Shown piece after piece: positions 53,934-64,000 of a DNA stretch of 64,000 nucleotides. Within the stretch, counting starts at the first letter, position 1, and each line of letters opens with the position of its first letter. The notes beneath the pieces are model-generated. The model was not told the DNA's origin and ran no database searches. It was given only the letters and a program-made list of their open reading frames with translations. Position numbers and translations under genes: made by a program. Source of the stretch: Globisporangium splendens (lineage: Eukaryota > Oomycota > Peronosporomycetes > Pythiales > Pythiaceae); contig VFIW01000154.1 in the NCBI GenBank assembly GCA_006386115.1, positions 1-64,000 of the forward strand, written 5' to 3'.

Positions 53934-56086
53934 TCAACACGATGTGTCTTTCCCTTGAAGAATAATGTGCGAGAAGACACTGTCCTCCTTCGACGCGAGC
54001 TCGTCGAAAGTGCCCTGCTCCGCGACCCGACCGTCAAGGATCACAGCGATACGATCCGCACTTCGAATCGTCGACAGACGATGCGCCACCAAGATCACCG
54101 TTCGCCCCGCCTTCGCACGATCCACCGCGTCCTGCACCAGCTTCTCGCTTTCAGGGTCCAACGCGCTCGTGGCTTCGTCTAAAATCAAAATCTTTGGCTC
54201 CTTGATCAGCGCGCGCGCGATGGCCACACGCTGCTTCTGGCCACCAGACAGCGCTTGGCCACGCTCACCGACAATCGTGTTGTAACCATCTGGGAACGAC
54301 ATGATGAAGTCGTGCGCATTCGCAGTCTTGGCGGCACGGATCACATCCTCTTCCGTCGCGTCACCCTGGCAACCGTACGCGATATTGTCGCGAATGGAGC
54401 ACGCAAAGAGAGGTGGCTCTTGTGGAACCTACCAAGCAAAAGCAAAAGCAAAGCGATTTGAGAAGCTACAGTCATCTCATCACGACAAGCAACGAAGACG
54501 CACCGCTCCAATGATGCCACGCAACTCGGTTGGGTTCAGCGTGGCGATGTCAACACCATCTAACAAAATCTTGCCGCTCGATCCTTCTGTGATGCACAGC
54601 AGGTTTACAATTAAGGAATCATGACAGCATGCCAAATGTCAATGACGTTCCAGCCGGGATGCTCAACAACATACAAATGTATCTTACCTCTGTCCAACTC
54701 GTAGAAGCGAGCCAGCAACGCCGTCACCGAGCTCTTGCCGCACCCACTTGGCCCCACCAATGCGATCGTCTCATTTGGCTTCACTTCCAAATTCAAGCCG
54801 TGGAAAATCTCCGAATCTGGACGAGTCGGGTATCGGAAATGCACATCCTCAAACTGAATGTGGCCCGTAAATGACTCGGGCAAGCTGTTCCAGGAATCCA
54901 GCGACCGAATTCGTGGCTCACGCTCCAGCAACTCGAACACGCGCGTCGATGCGCCGATTCCCTTCATCAAATCCGAGTAGAACGACGACATGCCAGCGAA
55001 CGAGAACCCCACGTACAGAGTGTACAGCAAGAACGACGTGAGCTCACCGCTCGTGATCAGGCCATCCGCGACCATCTGACCGCCGTAACCTAGCACGCCG
55101 AGCATACTCATCTTGACGGCAAAGTCCACGCCACCAAAGAACGATGCACTCGCCAGGGATCGCTTCCGCGCCAGCGCCAGTACTTCGTCGACTTTCTTCT
55201 TGTGGACTTCGATTTCGTGGCTCTCCTTCGCAAACCAGCGCACGACGCGGATGTTGCTCAGCTTCTCTTCGGCGATCTCCGTGGCTTCACTCAGTTGCTT
55301 TTGCACCTCAGTCGTCAGCTTCTTCACGAAGCGTCCGTATGAGACGCCGCCAATCGCAATTGGAGGCACGATCGCGAGCATCACGATTGCAAGTTTGGGA
55401 CTTACGACGAGCAACATTGTGACGCTTCCAACCGCTTGAGCCACGCTGAATAGCCCATCGGCGACGTTGTCACTCAGTACTTTGCCGACCACAGTCGTGT
55501 CTGCGCTCAAGCGATTGGCGAGCTCTCCCGTGCGCGATTCATCAAAGAATCCCAAGTCCTGCTTCACGATGGACTCGTACGTACCCTGGCGCAAACGGTT
55601 CGTGATGCGCTCGCCAATCATACTGAAGGCGTTATCGCAATGAACGCTAGCAAGAAAGCCGACCACAAATAGCCCGCTCAATCCACCAATCGCGTGTGGT
55701 AAATGCAATGCTCCGTCCATGGCAAAGACAGTGTCGATCACTTTGCCCATGCCGAAAGGCATAACCATTGTGATCGCTGTGGAGACTGAGAGCGTCGACG
55801 TGGCGAGGAGTGCCTGCTTTTTCTCGGGTCGATACAGATCCAATAGTCGTCTCATTCGACGTAGTTTGCTGGTGTCACTGAGAGGAGGAGTCTTCTTGCT
55901 GTTATCAGCCACGCTGGTGCCGCTCTCGTCGTCTGCTGCAAACGTGGAGAACGCTGGAGCAGCAGGAGCCTTCGTCGCGCGAGCGAATGGCGCATGTCGG
56001 GCAAGCGTAGGTCTCGCATACAGCGCTCTTATCGAACGTCGGCTTCTTATCATCGCGAGAGACGCGATTCGCAAGCTGAACAGCAT
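53934..56086 (-). CDS. Mitochondrial ABCB-type half-transporter 2 (tandem paralogue)
   Basis: Exons 54688-56086, 54504-54586 and 53934-54428; 658 residues. Start ATG 56086 ([17 protein letters not shown]) gives a basic presequence. The first part of the membrane domain is a diverged relative of transporter 1 ([12 protein letters not shown] versus [12 protein letters not shown]), but from 55384 down to 53968 the DNA is the same, introns included. C-terminus differs ([12 protein letters not shown]). Same motifs and probable location as copy 1. Confidence 0.87.
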
Positions 56087-56700
56087 TGGCACAAATGCAC
56101 GTCAGCGAATGCAAGCATTCAACGCTTCACAGTCAGAGCAGAGCCATGCCACAGCATCAGTGATGCAAGGCACATACCGTGGCACATGGTGCAGCATTGT
56201 ACCGCCTTCTGCTGCTGCTGCGAAGCACAAATGCTCCACGGGTCCTGCTCTTCGTGGTTGTGATTCTTCGCCAATGGGATGAATGCGAGTACTACAGGTC
56301 CCGCTGCGTCGAGGCCAGCAGTGGGATCAGCACTCTCGTGGTCACAGTACCCCTTCAGCGTGATTAGTCTGCCGGAAATAGACAGTGGGCCACACATCAA
56401 ACGCAGACTAATCAATCAGATCTCGCACTTGCCCTTTCTCTGTAGGCGAGCGTCCACATGGTGCTCTGGGTGGACTGATCTTGCTTCTGCTCATTTTTGA
56501 CTTCAGACGCTTCTTCAGAGACTCGAGTTCATGTCATTGAGGATATAGCTCGCCAGCACTTGAAATCCTGCGCGCAGTCTACACAACAATGAAAGTGTCA
56601 GCACGCTTGATTGGCCAAACTAGATAGCGGGGCTTCATCATATCCAAGAAGTAACTCGGAGGTTTCGGTTTCAGGAACACAAAGCTAGTGTCTTTCATGA
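56087..56700. other. Gap, about 610 bp, upstream of ABC transporter 2 and downstream of the CABIN1-like gene
   Basis: No supported gene. Contains short open frames only. It should hold the ABC transporter 2 promoter at its left end. Confidence 0.45.
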
Positions 56701-59700
56701 TTACATTGCGCTTTCTTCATGGTCCGAACCGATCTCGATGGGGTTCGCAGCTGTCGTTGTGGTAACGGGAAGAGCCTCACTTGTCGTGACTGCAGCGCTC
56801 GACGTCGACGTGATGGAGGAGACGATGGTGGTAGTAGCGATGTGAGTAGACGGCACGATCGGTGGTGCCACTGCTGCTGGTTGCTTTAGACGCAATCGGC
56901 TTTTCGCTATTTTGCCTTTGCCCATTCGCTCCGGCCACTTCTCTTCGCAGAAAGAGCGTGTAGCATCCAGCAACGCTTTCCATACCGCACTGTTCATTTC
57001 GAGGGTGCTGGAAGCGGCTATACTTCGTTGTTGAAGCAACGCTGCCTTGATCCTTTCTGACGCAGCCTTCAAGCCTTCGGTAGTGGGATTCGCCATGTTC
57101 TCCTCGCTTTGCTCTGCTTTGTCTGGAAATGGGAACTCGCTTGGATACTCCGTTGCACCCAGGGTGAACAGAAGTACAAGTAGTAGCTCCCCGTGGAGAA
57201 GAAGTTCTTGGCTGTTGTCGAGGACGTACACGAGGCGATGCTGTGATTCGACGATATCCAAATAGTACGTGTACGTTTTCGCGAGCAACTTTAGCAGCGC
57301 TGGTACGTGCTTCTGCTTCTTGTCATCAACGATCATGCTGTCTACACTTTCGCTGTCTGCAGCCATCGCCCCATGAGGAACGCTGTCAGTCGCCGCCAAG
57401 CGTTGAATTCTTGCACGCAGCACATTTCCTCTTGCTTGCAACACGACGCCAAGCATCTCGTCAATCACGTCATGCTCTTCTTTGCAAGCAAGTACCCACG
57501 TCCCGACCTCCTTCAGCTTTCCATATGCACCGCTTTCTTCGAGCAACTGCATGTAAAACTGCCAGTACTTAAGACGGTATCGATCGTACTTCATCTGCCG
57601 CTGGTTCAATTCTTCAAATTTCTTCGACGCTGGCACATATTCGGACAGCCAAATCGCCACAATCTGCGGTCGTTTCTTATCAAAAAGAGGAGTGAGTTCC
57701 TTCACCGCACGCTCAGCTGCTAGAGCATCTCCAGTAGTAAGTCCAGACGGGTTTCTTCGCTCACTTAGTGCTGCTGTAAGCGCTTGTGCTTGTTCCTCTT
57801 GGCTCGACTCGAAAGTAGAGTGAAAGATGTCATCCATACGGTAGACTCCTTGAGAAAGCACATACCTCGATGGATGGAAGTAGCGATCTTCGTCCGGAAT
57901 CGATTCCAAAGCGTCAACCACGTTTAGATACAGCCATCCGCGTGCAGAGTGAAGGGCAGTATCATCGCCTCTTTCTGCCCTGTCAAGGAGACTAAATACG
58001 AACTCTTTCGTCATCTTAAAGTGCGCACCCTCTTCACCTTCTGCTCCTTCATTTTTCCCCTTTGTCTTCTTTTTCTTCTTCTCATCGTCGCTTGAGTGGC
58101 TTCCAGCACCTTTATCTTCTGTAGTGTCTTCAGCTTCGCTATAGTCCTCGTCTTCCTCCTCTTCTTCCTCAAAATAATGTGTGCAGACTAAGCGCAAATC
58201 AGGAACATTAACAGGGTGACTGAGCACCAATTCCATTCGCATGGCCTGCAAAGCATAGAAGGCATGGACGAGTGCATGCTCCATCTCTCCGTCTTCATGC
58301 GCCTTTTCTGCCTTCGCAAAGCAATCTATGATCTCTTCCGGTGTCGGAATCGATTCTGCAGCATTCACTGCTGCCTTCATCTCTTCGCAGCGTCGCATCT
58401 TCTTTAGCGTCTTTCCTGACATGAAATTGAGTCGAAAACGAACTTCTTCAGCATCTTCGACGCCCTCGCAGATCTTCAGACCTTTTTGAAAGTAAGTGAA
58501 CGCTGCTTGTGCAACGCGAGTATAGATTCTACTTGGAAAGAGCTGAATGCTTGCATATTTCACCACCGAAAACTCTTGCAAAACATTGTAAAGCAACAGT
58601 CCGCACTCTTCGTTGCACTCGACGATAGTATTTCGCAGCTCATCAATCTCTTCATGATCCTCCTCATCTTCTTCATCGTCTTCCGGTGGTCTATTCAAGC
58701 CCGACTTGTCTTCTTCGTTTCTTCCTTCAACAGCTTTCTCTAGAGACTGGTTTGCCAAGTGCGCAGCCATCGCAAAGCATCGTCGCGCAAACTCAATCAC
58801 CTGGACGATGTAATAAATTGCAAACGCCTCCATTGAGAACGAGCTCGAAGTTTCTTCAGCATTCTCATTTGTCAACTCGATCTGATCGTCTGCGACAGGA
58901 ATACGGTACCCATCCTTTTCAGCTTGCTCTTTGTCGGTCCACTGCTTCATTTTGTCAAACAAACTCATTCCGAGTACAATCTCCTTGAAAGTAAACTTCT
59001 TCGCGCTGCCGTCCCCCTTGACGATGTTGTTTCCTGATTGTAATTTCGATGTATACTCGAGAAGCGCTGCAATTTTCCGCTTTCTGCCCAAAATAACGGC
59101 ACATGCGTCGGACGTGGCGTGGTAAAGCTCCTTCATCGTCTTTCCTAGGCGAATCCACGACTTGACTCGTTGAGGGTGGTAATACAACACATCCGTCATC
59201 AAAAACGAAATTCGCTCTTTCACTCGCAGCTCCATCTCCGCCAGTTCGGTCACATTTCCACGTCGACGCACCCGTGAAAGGATGTAATTTTCACCTAGTA
59301 GATACCACAAGTGGTCGAGCGGCGCTTGGAAACTCGATTTATCCAGCCCATTTGATTGTTCTCTCTCGTCGTCAACTCCTGGAAATGGTCCATCGTCCCA
59401 CTCCAACAGATTGGAAGGCGCGAGAAACTGCTGCAGCTCGTTTGGACGATAACGAGTCTGCACTTGCTCCAACGAATGGGTATCCTTCAAGGATTCACGA
59501 ATTGCGTTGAGCAACTTCAGGTTTTCTTTCTTTTGGCTATTGTTCTTCGGTGGTCTCGATAAGAGAATCGGGAATGCAAACTGAGCGAGGCGCAGTGCAT
59601 TTGGCCGTTTGGTCGATGTGTCTCGTTGAAGCAGTGCAAACGAATTGCCCGTTTTGTGATCCTCTCCACCAGGCAGGATGTGAACATCGTACAAACAGAG

Positions 59701-62700
59701 ATAACATTGCGCCATTTCCGTATCGAAACTACTGTCTTCGTCTTCGTCACCATTTTCACCTTCGGACTCGGTCTGAACCTCATTGGATTTCCCATTAGCT
59801 GCATCAATACGGTCGCTAGCATGGGTGTACTTGCTCAGCACCCAGATGCAAGTCTCCAAAAAGCAGCATCGATCGCCATTTCCTCCACTTGCAGCACCGA
59901 CTTGATCGCAGTAATTCAGACCACAAATTCCGTACTGACCCATTCGACTGTGCAGTAGTGATACCAACTCGGACAAAGTCTTGCGATCTTTCTCAATATT
60001 CTCGCTCAGCGACGACGCACAAAGCAGCAGAAATAGCATGGCCGCGTTTCCGAAAAGCTGTCGGGACGTCTTATCTTCACGCCGAGAGATAATATCTTCT
60101 TCTTCCTTCATTAATGCACGGCAATGGCTCATCAATGTGCTCTTCTTGTGACTAGGAAAGTCCATCGCACTCCATGACTCGCTGTTGCTCAAACACCAGT
60201 TCATATAGCGAAGCAGCTCCACTTGAAGCGCGCGGACTCTATCCCTTCTGGATTGTTTCTTCTTGCTGGCAGGTAAAGGCAATTTCGCGAACAAGTCACG
60301 AAAACTTGTCTCGTCAAACGAACGAATCATGTGGAACGTCTGCGCCACAGCATCAATTGTTCTCAACTGTTTCGAAATATGCGTCGATTCTTTCTGATCC
60401 GGTTCATTCGTTTCAGTCGATTTCAATATTGAGCAAATGGACTGAAAAACATCCTTCGGGGAATCGAAGAGTAGCAAGATCGAAGGCTTGATGCAACTCA
60501 AACAGCAAACTTGTAGCAGCAATTGGCAGTTTTCATCCACGACGCGGCCAGTCACATTTGATTTCAGCTCATCCAGGATAAACTCGATGCCATTTAAGCC
60601 GCTTTCAACAATTTGTTCCGGGTAAAGAACTCCGCCATTTTCTTCGTTCTTTTCCACTTCGTCAATGAAAGTCATCACATGGTAAAGAAGCGTCACCAGG
60701 AACAAAAGTGCATCGTCGGCCGTATATGTTGAGCTCTTGGTGAAGGACTCCATCATTATCTCGATCAATCCGCGCTCGTCACTTGCGTCTTCTGATTCCA
60801 TCGACTCAAATTCATGAAGGAGATCAGCGATTCGAGGTGTTTGCTTGGCAGGAAAAAAATGACCCAAGAGAAGAGAAACCGCTTGGTCGTAATTTCCACC
60901 AGCAACAGAGATGCGTGCTTCTGAGCACACATTGGAATACTGGAGTCCAGAAATTCGCTCTTCAAGAATCTCGAGACAGATTTCAGAATCCAGCTTTTGA
61001 TTCGGAAGAAGTATTGTTGACGTTGCTGACTTGTCTTGTGGAAGGTTCATCAGCAAATGTTCTTGGCATTTCAGGTAATACTCCTTTGCGATACTGGCTC
61101 GTCCACTCCGATCATGCAAACGAGCAAGAACCCAAAACAGACGCACCATGTCGGAATTTGGCTCCACGTCTTCTTCATGCACCTCTTCGGTTCCTTCCAT
61201 CAAGCAAAACTCCAGCAGGAGGCTCTCAGCACCAGCGATGAGTGAGCTCAGTTGTTTCAGTTGTTTCTTGCGCTGCCTTCCGTGTGGAGCATTTCGGATC
61301 AGCATGTCGAATTTTAGCTCCAACAAGAACAACTTGGTGCGAGGCTGAAGTCCATGGCTTCCAGTTGCAGAATGACTGTGCCCTGATATCATTGCTAACT
61401 CAATACTGCCTTGTGGGGGCTTGAAAGATCTCTCAAGAGTGCCACTAATCAATTTCTCAGCCCAAAAGCAGACAGTATGTATCTCTTCTTCGCCATCCAC
61501 AAGCTTGCGCTGAGCCCACTCGCCACACTGGTCCAGGTAATGGCGCAACAGATTCGAAATTACCGAAGTGCCTTGGGAGCTTGAGAGCAGTTCAGTGACA
61601 AACGTTGACACATGATCCTTTGTAATGGCCGAAGCTTTGATATCCGGTCTCGCACTGACCTCAATATTACTTTTGGCAGAAGTACCAGATTGTGCAATGC
61701 CACTCGTGCTGGTTCCGTTGGCGACAGCGTAACTCCCCATAAGTGTGAACGAACTGATTTCTTGCCGAGAAGAGCCTGCATCGTCGGTAATCTGGAATAC
61801 TGATCCAGCCAGCTTGAGATGAAATCCTTGCGGCCAGTGTGTGTCTCTTTCTGAAGACTTTTTGATTGACCTCGTCTGTTCGCGATTCTCATTTCCAGGC
61901 AAGAACGCTTCAAGGCGATACGCTAGATTCTTTTCAAGAGCAAGCTTTGCAGCGGCCGCATGCTCTTCACGTAGACGTTCTTCATGGCGTCGCGATTTCC
62001 GTCTGATTGGCTGAGGTTCATCCAGCTCGCTTGTAGCTACTCCGCTATCTTGGGTATCATTGTCGCTCAAAGCAACTGTTGACGCATCCATGGATGAAGC
62101 CTTTTGCTTCAGATTTTTCTTCTTCCTCCCTCCGCTTGCTGCGCTTGTTTTCGCGAGGTCAACCGAATCGTTCGCGGACACGTCCTCCTTTCCCAGACTT
62201 GCAGTCGTGCCATCGTCGTCGTCAATCTCCATGACCTCAACTTGGTCCTCGCTTGTTGTTGGTCTCGTTGCAGGATCAACAACATCGGGCTCGCTACTTT
62301 CACCTTGATCTGTGACAGTAATCCGAATCTTGGCATACGCGGCAGCATTTCTCCGTTCAGAGTTCACATCTTCATACACCTGAAGCAAAAGTTTCCCCAA
62401 ATTTGGCCATGAACTTTTCTCCAAGACGTACTCCATCGGAGATGAGCGTTGATCCAAGTCGTTTTGCAAATCACTATGCAGCACCTTCCGCTTCTTCAGC
62501 GCCTCGACGGTGACTTCCTGCAGATGATTCAACCGACCTCGAGCCCGCTTCAGCAACTTCCTTTCTTGAACACTCAATGCAGCATATGTCAAATGTGTGC
62601 TTCTCGAACACGTTTCCTTGACGTTATTGCTCTCGATCCCACATGGAGATACCGAAAGCTTTTGATCGAGCAGCTTAATGGAAGGGCATTGCGGATCGTG

Positions 62701-63580
62701 GTCTCGAAGATGTCTGGCGATTCGTTTGTACTCGTCGTAATCTCCGATCTCAAACAGGACTTCGCAAAGAGTCTGCACCAACGGCCAGTACGACCCATCC
62801 ACTTGAAATCCTTCTTCCATCAATCGACGAGCGAGCCATAACCTATGCAGTAAGCCATACATTCCATGAGTGAGCGCTTCGATCATAGACATAGCGACCC
62901 GATATTAGTTCAAGTCTCGCCAAACTTGAGTCCTCTTACTTCCCGGTCTCCATCGCTGTCTTTCCCATTTGGTACCATACAATCACATCCGTTCCATCGA
63001 GCTCGAGAGCCTGTAAACCAGTACCCATACACACGTAAATACACCAGGCATAACGCATACAGCAGGTTGCTATCGTCTTCACGGCACTCACAGCAGCAAA
63101 ATACTTCAGCGCCACGTCATATGCGCGCGCTTCAAATTCTAGCACCGCCAAGTTTTTATGGCACAAGTACTGCAAACGCGGACTCAACACTGCATCTCCC
63201 TGGTATCGACAGCAAACCAAACTCAATGGACACGATTAAGAACACCAAACCCAAGCAAGGCATACAGGGGAAGCATCACAGCGATGTCGAGTTGGGCTTC
63301 AGTATACCTCAATGAGCGCACGGTAGATATCTCGTGCATTCTCCACCTAAACAAAGAAGAAAACAGGCATTAGACAGGGGAAACTCGCACGAGTCACCAC
63401 TCAATGCTATTCGACTTTGTTTTTGTCGCCCCCACCCACCTGCTTCTGCTGCTGGAAGCGCAGCGCCTGCTCGTACAGCGCGGTGTTCTGCGCGTCCTGC
63501 GCCTCCTCCGTGGCGCGCTCCAGGACCCCCGCGCGGCGCGCGTCGCGCTCGTCCGCGTTCAGCGCCGCCCACGACGCCAT
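56701..63580 (-). CDS. CABIN1: CABIN1/Hir3-like TPR protein (HIR histone-chaperone complex subunit)
   Basis: Five exons, 63440-63580, 63308-63346 (39 nt), 63092-63199, 62940-63010 and 56701-62842, all phase-consistent, giving 2166 residues, similar to animal CABIN1. The N-terminus (A-A-L-N-A-D-E-R, E-A-Q-D-A-Q-N-T-A-L-Y-E-Q-A-L) and the TPR-like helices L-C-H-K-N-L-A-V-L-E-F and V-I-V-W-Y-Q-M-G-K-T-A follow the CABIN1 pattern. The middle is long and helical with acidic stretches (E-E-E-E-E-D-E-D-Y). The C-terminus is Thr/Val/Ser-rich. In other eukaryotes this protein is a scaffold of the HIRA complex that deposits histone H3.3 outside replication. The family call is by N-terminal and overall resemblance. 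Confidence 0.82.
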
Positions 63581-63766
63581 TTTGCTTTTCCGCAATTGGC
63601 GCAATTTTAGTGTGCAACCCCACATTGGGTCACCACTTTTTACTTTTTGAACCAATCATAACTATTCAAAGAGTAATTTTGACCAATCACACAATGTGTA
63701 TGGTCAAAAGCTGTTCAAACTTTCCCCATTTACAATTCTGGCCCTACAGAATGAATGTTGAATCAT

Positions 63767-64000
<234 letters not shown>

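Overview
The window reads as nuclear DNA of an oomycete, most likely Phytophthora-like. Genes are compact, with few short introns (about 60-110 nt, GT-AG) and divergent or close neighbours. There are Crypton tyrosine-recombinase transposons, a secreted EGF-type modular protein with the C-P-R-G-D-D-P repeat typical of these organisms, and conserved eukaryotic genes (CCT5, EXO1, a CABIN1/Hir3-like histone-chaperone subunit, mitochondrial ABCB half-transporters, a LYR protein, class II DAHP synthase).

Positions 1-10343 are a three-level retrotransposon nest on the minus strand. Copia-B sits at the first intron donor of a host gene (exon 10350-10964). Gypsy-3 is inserted in Copia-B, and Gypsy-1 is inserted in the gag of Gypsy-3 and runs off the left edge. 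A Wntless/TMEM181-like membrane protein gene follows (11552-13216), then gene-poor sequence.

Positions 15480-31018 hold a minus-strand EGF-domain gene split inside one exon by a 12.65-kb insertion: Copia-A (17734-30387, target duplication GCGAT), itself split by the chromodomain retrotransposon Gypsy-2 (19463-27323, target duplication GGTGA). Removing each element plus one duplication copy restores an open frame in both host sequences. Copia-A and Gypsy LTRs share a promoter-like core, and Gypsy elements carry a conserved coiled-coil ORF on the antisense strand.

Positions 32271-38651 carry CCT5, a thiamine-phosphate-synthase-like gene divergent from a low-complexity gene, and EXO1. Two Crypton copies lie head to tail at 38683-45444, sharing TATGG junctions and separating EXO1 from its presumed promoter. 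Each carries a chromodomain ORF flanked by two tRNA-like folds.

Positions 45594-64000 hold a SPRY-domain gene with one in-frame TGA, a divergent coiled-coil gene, two tandem mitochondrial ABC half-transporters homogenised over about 1.4 kb, a LYR-motif gene between them, the CABIN1-like gene, and the 3' end of a class II DAHP synthase. I found no CRISPR array and no canonical tRNA or rRNA gene.
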